Assembly: GCF_018687715.1 (NCBI RefSeq)
Contig: NC_056766.1
Span: forward strand, 13,523,001-13,587,000
DNA from: Carya illinoinensis
Taxonomy: Eukaryota > Streptophyta > Magnoliopsida > Fagales > Juglandaceae
DNA: 64,000 nucleotides
Direction of reading: 5' to 3'
This document shows, one piece after another, positions 34,064 through 45,503 of this stretch; the stretch's first letter is position 1; each line of letters opens with the position of its first letter. The translations under genes were made by a program, and so were the position numbers. The notes below the pieces were generated by a model that was given only the letters and a program-made list of their open reading frames with translations, had not been told where the DNA came from and did no database searches.

Positions 34064-35132
34064 CAGTCATGACGCCAGCTTCATCAGTTTCAGGTGCGTC
34101 AACATCAAAATCACCGGGTGTTATTGCATACACGCGTGCCGGGATGTGGGGCCTTGACTTGCGATCACCAGCTCCACTACCTTGTTTGGCGTTAGGACAA
34201 TCTCTAATCACATGTCCTGGTTTTCCGCATCGGTAACAGACTCCATATCCCCTGTAACATTCTCCAGGATGAAGCTTACCACACTTAGGGCATGGTGAAT
34301 GAAAGGGCGGCTTCTGTCCTCCTATCATTATTCCCTTGCCTTTCTCATGACTAGAAAAAGGCCTCTTTTTCTCAGCACTACTACTTGTAGTAAATGGCAT
34401 GGCCCTCTTTCGATCGGTCATGTTTTGGATCGCCAATTCCTTCTGCTCAGCCTCTGCTATCGCTGCTACATTTACCAACTCTTGATAATTCTCTATTCTA
34501 AGGCAAGCTACTTGACTTCGGATTCTAAGCAGAAGTCCTACTTGAAACTTTTGTGCCTGCATTTTTTGAGTTGAAATCAAGTGTGGTGCAAACCTTCCCA
34601 ATGCCATGAATTTAGCGGCATACTGCTCTACAGTCAAACTACCTTTTGTTACGGATGCAAACTCCAGGGCTTTCAATTGTTTGATAGAGTCTGGGAAGAA
34701 TCTGTTGTCAAACTCTTCCTTGAACCTCTCCCAAGACAATGCAGCCATACTACCTAGTTCCCTAACTAGAAGTTGCCTACGTGTATCCCACCATATTCCA
34801 GCTTCTCCTTGGAATAGGTATCCAGCATATAGAACCTTTTGGTCCTCAAGACATCCACAAATCTCGTACGTTCTCTCGAGATCTATAATCCATTTCTCGG
34901 CTCTCAATGGCCCTTCATTACCAAAAAAATTTGGGTAACGGTAAATCATAAACTTCTCATATGGACAACCCCTAACTTCGGGTCTAGGTACGTTCACTTG
35001 TTGCTGTTGCTGATGTCTAAGCACGTCAGTCAGCATACGCACAGCTTCAGCTAATCCTCCATCCATCGGGGAATTACGATTCTCCTGATTGATACCATCT
35101 TCAGGGTTTTGAGATATTCTACCACGAGTCAT
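34064..35132 (-). CDS. Tekay-like Gag
   Basis: Starts at ATG 35132 (MTRGRISQNPED) and stays open for 356 codons. It has a Gln-rich stretch, capsid motifs (FMIYRYPNFFGNEGPLRAE, GEAGIWWDTRRQ, WERFKEEFDNRFFPDSIK, GSLTVEQYAAKF, FQVGLLLRIRSQVA) and two consecutive knuckles: CPKCGKLHPGEC and CYRCGKPGHVIRDC. It would package element RNA. No stop is present, in contrast to the protease. An earlier in-frame ATG-like start adds 14 codons but overlaps the leader. Whether it is expressed is unknown. Confidence 0.8.
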
Positions 35133-35285
35133 TTGTCCCTTCCTGTAACACACGAGTATGCGTATTACAACCACATAATACCTCTCATACCTTTAAGAAA
35201 TTCAAGCCTAATGACGACTAAATTTCAAACCCAATATTTGGTGTATTTCCTAAGGACATGTGGATTTACTGCCCAGAGACGTATT

Positions 35286-35297
35286 GCTCTGATACCA
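35286..35297 (-). other. Primer binding site of the Tekay-like element
   Basis: The minus strand reads TGGTATCAGAGC, a perfect match to the initiator-Met tRNA 3' complement, three bases from the LTR. Confidence 0.9.
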
Positions 35298-35300
35298 CCC

Positions 35301-38300
35301 TGTGACGCCCCCAAATTTCGTTTGGGATTGGACGGACATTTGAAGTATCGAGACATGCAACACAAGGTTACCTGCCCCCGTTCATGACATATAAGATGCA
35401 ATATTCCTAACATGCATCTAACATTATGCAATATTAACAGCAGATAATTTTTTTTTTTTTAGCAATACTATGCACCAAACTGAAAATATCTCAAATACTT
35501 AAAACATACTTCATATATAAAGATCCATTGAATAACTAAGATCACAGCACTAGTCTAAAATAGCTATGATCCAAAAGTATTGGATATGCAACTCCATCAT
35601 ACAAGTAGTAATTTAACTACCATATTAACATTAATGATGTACCGTTGTTCAATTGACTGTGTCTAGTTGGTCAGCTCCTGATCCTCTTTCAAGTCCTGTA
35701 ACAAGATCTACCATTCGGGAGGAATGGTAGTTGGGACTACCATAGTGAGATTTGATTACAAATCTCAGCAAGTTAACAAAAACTTCCACACAGGCTAATG
35801 ATGCATGGATGACAGTAAAAGCATAAATGCATAATCAAATTCATAAGTAATTAAAGCATAACTTAGCGTACAACATAGCATAATTGACATAACTTAAATT
35901 GAAACACGAACTGAACTTGACTTGACATGAACTTGATCTGAAACTTGACTTAGCATGAACTTGCTCTGAAACTTGAATTAACATGAAAAATACATACTCC
36001 ACAGTTGTTGTGGCCCCATGTATTCTACGTGTAAATACATACTCCACAATTGTTGTGGCCCCATGTATTCTACGCAAACTTGACTTAACATGAAAAATAC
36101 ATACTCCACAGTTGTTGTGGCCCCATGTATTCTACGTGTAAATACATACTCCACAGTTGTTGTGGCCCCATGTATTCTACACATCACAATGCAGTTAAAT
36201 ACGTACTCCACAGTTGTTGTGGCCCCATGTATTCTATACAAACTGAATGTACTCAAGATGAAACGTAACTGGAATACGAAAGGACTGGAGCCCTGACGTA
36301 ACATAACGTGATTTGAACATAACTTGAAATACATGACCAACTTGAGTTAGAAACATTTCGTAACATGGCATAACATATAATAGACAACATATTTAACATG
36401 ACATACTTGTAATGTACAGTAATACATGACAGAATATATTATGTAACAGATAAAAATTGATGACAGAATAAATTCTGTATAATAGACAATTACGTGATAA
36501 CTTGGCATGGCATGACATATATGATAACATACATACATACACTGTAATTGCTTTACTTAGCACACATACACAGTAGACTGCTAGTAAGTTAAAAGCTAAC
36601 TTACCTCGATCTCCGCATTTCTTATAAAACTTCAAGTGCAATCACGAGGAATTGTAATTAGTGATTCTAAAAGTTAGAACTAAATCACTAATAATTTAAA
36701 ATATGGAAATACTAACTTAAAGAGTAAAATTTTCATTTTACTCTCTATATGTGGGAAAATGACCGATTTACCCATAACTTAAGGATTTTGCATACTAACT
36801 CCAAAAGTTTCTAAAATTTACATTCCTCATGTAAATTTTGTCCTAAACTTAAATATCAACTCAGAAAAATTTAAAACAAAACAGAACTATGAAAAACACA
36901 CTATGGCCGAAACATCCACAGGCCATTTCCCTTGATTTTTGTTGCAATTCCTTCCAACTTCAAAACTCATGCTTAAACCAAAATTTTGCAACAAACATCA
37001 TCCAATACTAAGTTCAAAACCATACTTTAAACATCCATTTAGAAAAACCTAATAATTAACACCAAACGTTTTTGTAAAAAGATCCAAGCACTTGAATCAC
37101 AAGTTTTAACCTTAAATCAAAACATCTCCAAGAATTTCAAAAATCAAATCTTACTTCTAACATATTCATAATATCATCCTAACATCAACCATGCTTTAAA
37201 TCATCAAACTAAATTCACCAAAATCACAAAATAACATTTGGAGGTTTTGGTTTTACACTTAGTCAAAAAACAGAAACTTTTTCCTCAACTAGTTTTGATA
37301 AATCTCTTGATCTATGACTTATAAATATATGATCTTCAAACCAAACTATCACATGCTTTAAAAAGATGTCCTAAAACATATATAAGCTTCTAATTCAAGA
37401 TCACATGGTTAGAAATTAACCAAAACATAAATTTAGCAAAGAATATCCACACTTTGACTTATCTGAATATCTCTTTGCATAAAATTTCATAACTTTGAAA
37501 CTAACATCAAATATCTTCAAACTAATAATATAAAATGTATATAAGATACTTAGGATCCTCCAAAAAAATTATTAAAGTCATTAGAATAGGTTTAGACCAC
37601 CAAAGAGTTAACTTTCTCAAAATAGAAACTGTTTTTCTTCTTCCAGTTTCTAAATCTAAGAAAATCTTTCATCAAAACCTTTAATCATGCAAAAATCCTT
37701 AACCAATAGTCACATATACATGTTAACAATACTCCATAAAAATTTTGGACCAATATCTATCCATTAGCTTGGTCAAAAACTCCAAACTATAACATATTCT
37801 CCAGTTTATCTCCCAGAATGACCTTTCTATAGTTTATATAATATTGGACTCACCAAATGATTTCAAATGGGAAAAATAAGATATCCATGTAAACTAGAGT
37901 CAGAAAGGAACAACTTATATGAAGGAGACTTTATGATAAAACACTTACAAAAGCTTCAAAATGGGCGTGCAAAAGAACTCCTAAAAGCTGTCTGAGAGAA
38001 AGTATTTGATATTCTTTTAAAGGAATGTGTAAATGAAGATAAGTTTGTAGGTGATGACTGGAGCTACTTATGGACGAGATAAGGAAGATGATAAGGCTGG
38101 AGTTGAAAGTTGAGTGTAGTTTTCTCCTACCCAACATATCTATAAAAGATTATCTCATAATATTCTATCCAATAATATCTACAAAAAATCAACTTAAGAT
38201 ATTTTTATCTAATAATATCTATAAAAATCAACTCAAAATATTTTTACCCAATAATATTCACGAAAATTACCTCAAGATATTTCTTTTTATTTTTATTTTT

Positions 38301-38562
38301 ATCCAATAATATCCACAAAATCAGCTTAGGCTATTTTCTAAAAGTGGAGAGTATACTTGGAAGAGTAAGATGGCTAAAATCTTTCCATGTATCCTATTAA
38401 AACTTTCTAACTATCTCCAATAATCAAAAACATACTTCTGATACCATAGTGAGTAATAACATCAACTATACGATTAATAGATTAGTGAAAACTTATCGGG
38501 TTTTCACGAGATTCCTAAAGCCAATTGAAATTTCACCGTTAAATTTCTAGTGGGCTGTTACA
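35301..38562 (-). repeat. 5' LTR of the Tekay-like element (3.26 kb)
   Basis: Runs from the primer site to the outer end ggctgttaca. Its length is typical of Tekay/Del and several times that of the host element's LTR. It contains a five-copy minisatellite (35988-36240) and long AT-rich unassigned stretches. No ORF in it is credible. Confidence 0.87.
35988..36240 (-). repeat. Minisatellite within the Tekay-like LTR
   Basis: Five copies of a core of about 40 bp (tacatactccacagttgttg...) start at 35991, 36036, 36098, 36143 and 36200. Spacing alternates between 45 and about 60 bp because some units carry a linker. Each core contains ccacagttgttgtgg, a short stem-loop. Confidence 0.92.
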
Positions 38563-38567
38563 AAGGG

Positions 38568-41291
38568 GCTTCACCTATTTCTGTTAGACCTTACAGGTAT
38601 CCTCATTACCAGAAGTCTGAAATAGAAAAGATTGTTCATGAATTGCTGGATTCAGGTGTGGTGAGACCTAGCCAGAGTCCATTTTCTTCTCCTGTTTTGT
38701 TGGTTAAGAAAGCTTATGGAACTTGGCATATGTGTATTGATTATAGAGCCCTAAATCAAGAAACTATTAAAGACAAGTTTTCAATCCCTGTTATAGATGA
38801 ACTTTTGGATGAATTGTTTGGGGCCCAGATTTTTTCCAAGCTGGATTTAAGGGCTGGTTACCATCAGATTCGAGTAAGGGAAGGAGATATTGAGAAAACT
38901 GCCTTCAGAACACATGAAGGTCATTATGAATTCTTAGTGATGCCATTTGGGCTCACTAATGCACCTGCAACCTTTCAAGGGTTGATGAACCACATCTTCA
39001 AACATTTTTTAAGGAGGTTTGTGTTAGTTTTTTTTTATGATATTCTGGTCTATAGTAAAACTTTGGAGGATCATTTAGGGCATGTGAAATCTGTTTTAGG
39101 CATATTAAGACAACATACTCTATATGCTAAAATGTCCAAATGCAAGTTTGGGTTGCATGAGATTGAGTACTTGGGCCATATTATATCTGGGAAAGGTGTG
39201 CAGACAGATTCAGCAAAAACAGCAGCCATGGCTCAATGGCCCATTCCTAAAACCTTAAAGTCATTAAGAGGATTTTTAGGTTTGACTGGCTATTACAGAA
39301 AATTCATTAAAGGCTATGGTTCAATAGCAGCTCCTCTCACTGAATTGTTGAAGAAATATTCTTTTTGCTGGACTGAAAAAGCTGTTGTGGCTTTTGATCT
39401 GTTGAAAATAGCAGTTAGCAATCCTCCTGTGTTGAGATTGCCAGACTTCAGTAAACCTTTCACAATTGAGTGTGATGCTTCTGGTGTGGGTCTCGGTGCA
39501 GTGTTGATGCAAGACTTTCAACCTATAGCATTTTACAGCAAAGCCTTGAAGGGGAAGGCACTATTGCTGTCAACCTATGAAAAAGAGTTGTTGGCTTTGG
39601 TTTCTGCTGTGCAAAGATGGAGACCTTATCTTCTTGGCCATTCCTTTAAGATCAAGACTGATCAACAAGCACTCAAGTTCTTGGTGGAACAGAATATTGA
39701 AACTGAGGCACAACATAAATGGGTTTCAAAACTCAATGGGTATGATTTTTCTGTGGATTATAAAAAAGGCAAGGAAAATGTGGTGGCTGATGCTCTTTCT
39801 AGAAAGAATGAGGAAGAGCAAGCTGTTTTGGCAGTAATTTCTTTTCCCACTCCATTATGGATCGATGAGCTCAAAGGAAGTTATTCTTTGTGCCCAAGGA
39901 CAGCAGATATTGTTACTAAGTTGCAGCTTGGGGAACCAGCTCCTAAACATTTCTCCATGCAACAAGGGTTGCTATTAAGGAAGGGTAAGATGGTGGTTGT
40001 TCCTACCTCCTCTATCCAGTCCAAAATTCTCGAGTACATTCATAATAACCCACAAGCTGGTCATGTGGGGTATCACAAAACACTCCATCGTGCTAGAAGA
40101 GATTTTTGGTGGCAAGGTATGAGGAAAGATATCAGGAGATTGGTTAAAGAATGTGATGTTTGCCAAGTCACTAAGAATGAGAATGTCTTGTATCCTGGCC
40201 TATTGCAGCCCTTGTCTATACCAGATTCTCCATGGTTGGACATTTCCATGGATTTCATTGAAGGCTTGCCTCTTTCTAATGGAGTTTCTGTGGTTTTCTC
40301 TGTGATTGATAGATTAACCAAGTTTGCTCATTTTTTTTCTCTGTCACACCCTTATACAGCAGTTAAGGTGGCTCAAGTCTTCTTTAATGGGGTTTTCAGG
40401 CTACATGGCTTACCTCGTTCCATTGTTTCAGATAGAGACACAGTTTTCACCAGTGCATTTTGGAAGCAATTATTTCACTTGCAAGGGGTTTCATTGGATT
40501 TTAGCTCATCTTACCATCCTCAGTCAGATGGGCAGACTGAAGCCTTGAACAAGTGCTTGGAAGGCTACTTGAGGTGCTACTGCCATCAAAGGCCTAAGGA
40601 ATGGAATTCATGGTTATCAATGGCTGAATGGTGTTATAACACTACTGTCCATTCTACCATTAACATCACTCCCTTCGAGGCTCTTTATGGCTACCCTCCT
40701 CCTAAATTACTTGCTTATGTGCCAAGTACTTCTTCAAATGATGCTGTGGATAAGCTACTCAGGTCTAGGGAAGAGTTGCTGAATTTCTTAAGGGATAATA
40801 TGCTCAAAGCACAACACAGAATGAAGTATTTTACTGATAGAAAGAGGAGTGATAGGTCATTTAAGGTTGGCGATTGGGTATTTTTAAGACTTCAGCCTTA
40901 CAGACAAAAAACAGTAGCTATGAGGCACAATATGAAGTTAGCCCCACATTTCTATGGCCCTTTCCAGATTGTTCAAAAGTTGGGGACTGTGGCTTATAAG
41001 CTTGACTTGCCTGAATCTTGCAAAATCCATCCAGTTTTTCATGTTTCTTGCCTTAAAAAGAAACTTGGTCAGCACATTACCCCATTGCCTACTTTACCCC
41101 CTACGGATTCTTCTGGTCAAGTGCAACCTGAGCCTCAACAGATTCTTGAAAGAAGGTTACAGAAGAAGGGAAATCATGCTGTTACAGAAGTGTTGGTCAG
41201 TTGGGTGAGAGCTACGGCTGAGGATGCTTCTTGGGAAAGTTTGTATAAGCTGCGGCGGCTTTATCCTCATTTGGTAGGAACTATACTGTGA
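38568..41291 (+). pseudogene. Gypsy RT-RNase H-integrase-chromodomain (C-terminal half)
   Basis: Continues the polyprotein cut at 32011; the frames agree once the insert and one duplication are discounted. RT has MCIDYRALNQETIKDKF, DLRAGYHQIRV and [12 protein letters not shown], but the catalytic motif reads VFFYDILVYSK: Tyr (39036-39038) replaces the first Asp of the DD pair. RNase H is TIECDASGVGLGAVLMQ...STYEKELLAL...KTDQQALKFL. Integrase has the HHCC module (HNNPQAGHVGYHK...CDVCQ) and DDE residues in WLDISMDF, SDRDTVF and TEALNK. The C-terminal QQILERRLQKKGNHAVTEVL, VSWVRATAEDASWES segment is a chromodomain. Frame otherwise open to the stop near 41291. Confidence 0.9.
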
Positions 41292-41342
41292 AGGTGTGTA
41301 TGATTGAAGGCCTTGTGGGCAAGTCCTTTAAGGAGGGGAGAA

Positions 41343-41821
41343 TGTAAGGTGTGTATGGTTGAAGGCTGAAGAAGGAATTAACGGCTTTAACTACCGGAAT
41401 GAAACGGTGCGTATGATCCTAAAGGAGTAGTGTTTCTGAAGCTACAATACACTGCGTTGCAACATTAATAAAACGGTGCGTTGCGTGAAGACTTAGCAAG
41501 GGTCGACTGGAAGCAAAGCGACGTCGGTTCAATTGCTTGTAATTGTTAGTTGTTTCTGTTAGGATCGAAAGTGAGTATAAAAAGAATGTTCTGTGAGTGA
41601 AAAGGTTTATCTGAATTCTTGTAATTGGCACAGAGAGAAATTATGGAGCTTAGGGATTGCTCGAAAATCTCTACTAACGAAATATAGTGAATACTTGATT
41701 CTTTGATTGTGTGTTCCTTGCCTTGTGAGATTGTGAGGTTTATTACGTTAATCTGTTCTATTTCTGTAGCTTGCAGCAGAGGTCTTCTTCTGGTGATTTC
41801 TCAAGCAGGAAGAACGTAACA
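41343..41821 (+). repeat. 3' LTR of the chromodomain gypsy element
   Basis: 479 bp, preceded by the polypurine tract aaggaggggagaa. It ends gtaaca and is followed by the target duplication atata. Confidence 0.93.
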
Positions 41822-42744
41822 ATATATATATCATCGGCCACTCAACCGGTTTATGTATAATAGGCTGATGATATATGGCGTGGTGCATGGGCAATGTCCC
41901 AACAAGCCACGGGTTATTTGTTGTCGATTATGAAAACAACGCATGCAAAGAGATAATTATTTCTTATGTTTGTTCCATTATTTTATAAAAATCTGAACTA
42001 GCTCGATTGTAGAAGCCCAAAATTTCAATAGTAATTTTTGAATTAATTTTTACAATATGGAAATTATATTGGATGAAGTAGTGAATATGTCTTTTAGTTT
42101 TAGATATGAGATGAGATCATTCAGTTGAGATTAAAATTAAAAGTTAAATAAAATATTATTAGAATATATTATTTTAATATTATGTTTGTATTAAAATTTA
42201 AAAAATTGAATTATTTATTTTATTTTTTTATCAAAATTTAAAAAATTTAATAATAAAATAAAATAAAATGAGATAAAAAAATCTTATAAAAATGAACGAA
42301 GCCGAAGTCTGCAGCATAATTAACGATCATGATGTGACAAATTCTAAACCTTAAATTTGAAGATATATAATTAAATAGTGTAAAAAGTTTAAAAGATCGT
42401 AACGCACCATATATTTAAAGAGAAAAATAATGTCGAAAGTCTTTATACGAGAGTAATTGAATATTTATAGGAACCAAGAAGTCCATATAAATACAATTTA
42501 TTTCAAATGTCGACTATACGTAGAATAGCCACATACAATACTCCTCGTTAATCGTGCGTGCTAAATTCTTAAATTATAATTTATTGTACAGTCCCATACA
42601 ACGATCCCCGTTATTCGTGTGTTATAAATTATTAAATTATGATTTTACCTGCCAAAATATCCAGATCCAGCATGGGTTAAATCCGTTTCCTCTGTGTGTT
42701 ATTCCATAATAGAGAATTGGCTAGGAAGCAAACAAGATCTGGAA
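41822..42744 (+). repeat. Segmental duplication, unit B, right part
   Basis: After the gypsy element, sequence aligns with the P450-proximal part of units A and D: the caacaagccacgggttatttgttg block, ctcgattgta and gatcatgatgtgacaaattctaaa. An AT-rich insertion (about 42090-42300) is unique to it. It reaches gagaattggctaggaagcaaac, then joins unit C without a P450 exon, so the gene of unit B has been deleted. Confidence 0.75.
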
Positions 42745-44676
42745 CTTTATCATGACTGATAAAAACTTTTAAAAAGATAAAAAGATTAACATCTCCAATA
42801 ATTCACTAGAGACTGTACGTGAAGTGAACTTGGAGATAGATCACTTCATTTTGACACATGAATTGGACTACTGATCGAGCAAGTGACTATCCCCAAAACC
42901 ACTATTTCGGAAGCCATTAATTAAAGCAATTATATATGCTCTTTAATTCCTCACTCAATCTTTAATTACAACTTTTATGACTTGCATCTTCACCTTCTTT
43001 CTCTCGTCTTCTTTCTACCATGGATATGGAGGAGATCCCACAAATTAAGCAGCTCGTAAAAGTACACTTCCACCAGAAGCTGGTGGTGCATCGCCTATGT
43101 AATGAAGATATAGACCCGGCCAGAAGTAGACCCAAAATGTAATTAAGAAAGAAATTACTAAGATTATTCTCTTAAAGCCTCCAGAAATAGATCCAAAATG
43201 TAATTAAGAAAGAAATCATGTAATCATTTCCCAAAGACACAAAGGACTCAATAAGAACAAACACAAAGCAATAATTATTTTGGATATGGACGAGAACTTG
43301 CCAACATGCAAAGCGATAATTATTTCTAATGTTTGTTCCATTGTTTAATAGAGTCGTCCTACAGCCACATAAATATGTTTTTTATTTTTTATATTTTTAA
43401 AAAATAAAAAAAATTATTAATATGTTAAAAATCACTTAGTAATTAAGTAAAAAATTTAAAAAATGATCGTCCTATAACGGCATAGTAAATTTATTAAAAA
43501 AACACATCAAATGGGGGAAAGTCGAAACGTGAAATTAAGGATAAGTGAAGGAATCTCACATCTGCAAATTTTCCAAGGAGGGAAGAAATGTCAACTGCAC
43601 GACTATGATATCCAGCGGAGCATCACCTTCTCCTTCATTCATTGGATAGCATCATCCTTTTTTCCACATTCACTAAAGCATTGACGCTGACCCGACCTCT
43701 TTAGTCAAGGCCGATGCTTTCCGCAACAAGAAATGATATATCAGTCACTGTCCTATAATTATTTTTTAAAATATATATATATATATAATATTTATATAAA
43801 AAATTAATTTTTTAATAATAAATTATATATATTTTTTAAAATAACTATACAAATATTTACATATTTTACGATTATATATAATATTATTTTTTTACAACTA
43901 TAATTATAATTAAATGGGTTAGAATTAAAAAAGTCAGATTTGATTATTATACAGATAAAAATATTATGATGTATTTGCCTCTTTTTTCATGCTATCAACA
44001 TGAGATAACGTTCCTCACCGGCTGTAGCCCATCGGTTAAAAGACCCAGAAACAAAAGGATTTTTTAATTTTTTTTTTAAATATTATTCAAATCAAATTAA
44101 ATATTTTTAAATCTGAAATATGTCATTTAAATACTTTATTTAATCATTATCTAAACATAAAATTAACACAAAAATTATTATAAAAATATAAATATTCAAA
44201 TATATATTTAAGAAAATTTCAGAATTTTATTAAAAATTATTTTTTAAACACAATCATGTGTGACTTTAGCATTTGATCTGTATTTGATAAAAGTCTGAAC
44301 TTGCTCGGTTGTCGAAACCCTAAATTTCAATAGTAATTTCTGAAATAATTTTTACAATACGGAAAATATATTCGACGAAGTGGTAAATATGAAGTCTGCA
44401 GAATAATTAATGATCATGATTGACAAATTCTAAACCTTTAATTTGAAGATATATAATTAAATAGTCTGAAAAAGTTTTTTTTTCGAACTTTATCGAATTG
44501 GCTACCAAGCAAACATGATCCGGAACTTTATCGAATTTTTGCTTTTTGGAAACGGTACCGTTTGTCAACCTTGAACTACACAAAGGACTCAAAAAGAAGT
44601 ATGCTCTTATCTCTATAAAACCCCCAGGGACAACCAAGACAACCAAACTCTTTGGGTTCTGTCCTTCTCTCCTTTT
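42745..44676 (+). repeat. Segmental duplication, unit C upstream and promoter
   Basis: Aligns with units A and D: relic block, the aaagacacaaaggactca block, then a unit-specific AT-rich and unassigned stretch (about 43460-44240), and finally the promoter block. A TATA box, tataaaa (44614-44620), lies 56 bp before the ATG of the truncated P450. Confidence 0.75.
42977..43103 (+). pseudogene. CYP82 N-terminal fossil, unit C
   Basis: ATGACTTGC start, hydrophobic anchor coding, tggatatggaggaga, then aagtacacttccaccagaag and ctggtggtgcatcgccta. In the third frame this hinge reads LPPEAGGASPM and then a stop. It is closest to the relics in units A and D and to the minus-strand pseudogene hinge at about 26850. 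Confidence 0.7.
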
Positions 44677-45066
44677 ATGGCTAGCATACTTGCCCTGTTT
44701 CTCTTCTTCTTATTTCTGTTTGGAATATGGAAAACCCAAAAAACTACCCCTCAAAAGAAACTTCCACCAAAAGCAGGTGGTGCATGGCCTGTAATTGGCC
44801 ACCTCCACCTATTAGGAGGGATGCAACCACCCCATATAACCCTAGGTGACATGGCTGACAAGAATGGACCAATCTTCAGTATCAACTTGGGCATGCATAG
44901 AGCTATAGCAGTTAGCAGCTCGAAAATAGTTAAAGAGTGTTTCACTACAAACGACAAAGCCTTTGCCAACCGTACAAAAGCTTTGGCGATAGAACTCATG
45001 GGTTACAACTACGCCATGTTCGGTTTCAGCCCATACAGTTCCTATTGGCGCCATGTTTGAAGAATA
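44677..45066 (+). pseudogene. CYP82 gene C, truncated in exon 1
   Basis: Starts [20 protein letters not shown], has the intact hinge [15 protein letters not shown] and runs to SPYSSYWRHV (127 codons), nearly identical to gene A. The next codon is TGA where gene A has CGA (Arg), a C-to-T change. Eight bases after the T the similarity ends abruptly at 45066, and an LTR-like tgttaaatatt begins. The rest of exon 1, the intron and exon 2 are not found downstream before unit D. Confidence 0.9.
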
Positions 45067-45503
45067 TGTTAAATATTTTAACATGAACATTAATAAACGG
45101 ATCTTCAATTTTATATGATCTACAATAATAAGTAGTGATAAATAAATGTGTACCTTTCTCCATCAGTTTGATAAAGAATTAGATCTGGCTATGAGGGAAG
45201 GATCACCTCAGCAACTTTACCTCACAAGTGTCTCACGATGGCAAAAGGCACTCTAATGTTATAGGTGACAACCCTTTAACCCATCAGTGCTATTTATAGA
45301 TTTCTTTCTCCATCAAAAAATTTCAGAGTTTGTATCTGACTATAATTAGAGATATAGAATTTTAATCTTATCTCTTATGAGTTTTCTTATTCCGTTATCA
45401 CTCATCTTTCATCTGATAAGTTTGAACTATTTCAAACTCTATTAAGATGGCTGTGTGGGACATAGAGTTTAAATAAAACTCTTAAATTCTCCCACTTGGC
45501 CCA
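45067..45503 (-). repeat. 3' LTR of the copia-like element
   Basis: On the + strand it starts tgttaaatattttaaca and is taken to end cacttggccca, giving TGGGCCAAG...TTTAACA on the minus strand. A TATA-like tctataaata on the minus strand (about 45291-45300) fits an LTR promoter. No partner LTR is in the window. Confidence 0.5.

Larger units (their letters stand above)
32012..38562 (-). mobile_element. Tekay/Del-like gypsy derivative, nested and internally deleted
   Basis: Inserted in the chromodomain element with duplication aaggg (32007-32011 and 38563-38567). The outer ends are tgtgacgcc and ggctgttaca, giving TG...CA. The order on the minus strand is 5' LTR (35301-38562), perfect primer site (35286-35297), gag, protease, partial RT, then a 589-bp LTR remnant (32012-32600). 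RNase H, integrase and about 2.66 kb of the 3' LTR are missing, so RT reads straight into LTR sequence. Long LTR, two Gag knuckles and RT sequence fit Tekay/Del (inference). Confidence 0.88.
29849..41821 (+). mobile_element. Chromodomain Ty3/gypsy element (Reina-like), split by insertion
   Basis: The LTRs (29849-30326 and 41343-41821) begin tgtaaggtgtg and end agaacgtaaca, flanked by the duplication atata (29844-29848 and 41822-41826). The primer site is at 30329 and the polypurine tract aaggaggggagaa at 41330-41342. One polyprotein frame covers gag, protease, RT, RNase H, integrase and chromodomain. Short LTRs, one ORF and a net length near 5.4 kb fit the Reina group of chromoviruses (inference). 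A Tekay-like element (32012-38562) splits it. LTR divergence by eye is about 14 substitutions and one indel in 478 bp, so the insertion is moderately young. Confidence 0.9.

Noticed and set aside
35988..36240. Regularly spaced repeats considered as a CRISPR-like array
   Set aside because: Spacers are mostly the same or absent, the array lies in a plant retrotransposon LTR, and there are no cas genes; it is a minisatellite.
45067..45083. Palindrome tgttaaatattttaaca as a possible hairpin terminator or MITE end
   Set aside because: It is better explained as an LTR terminus: the boundary coincides with loss of P450 similarity and a TATA-like motif lies at the expected distance.
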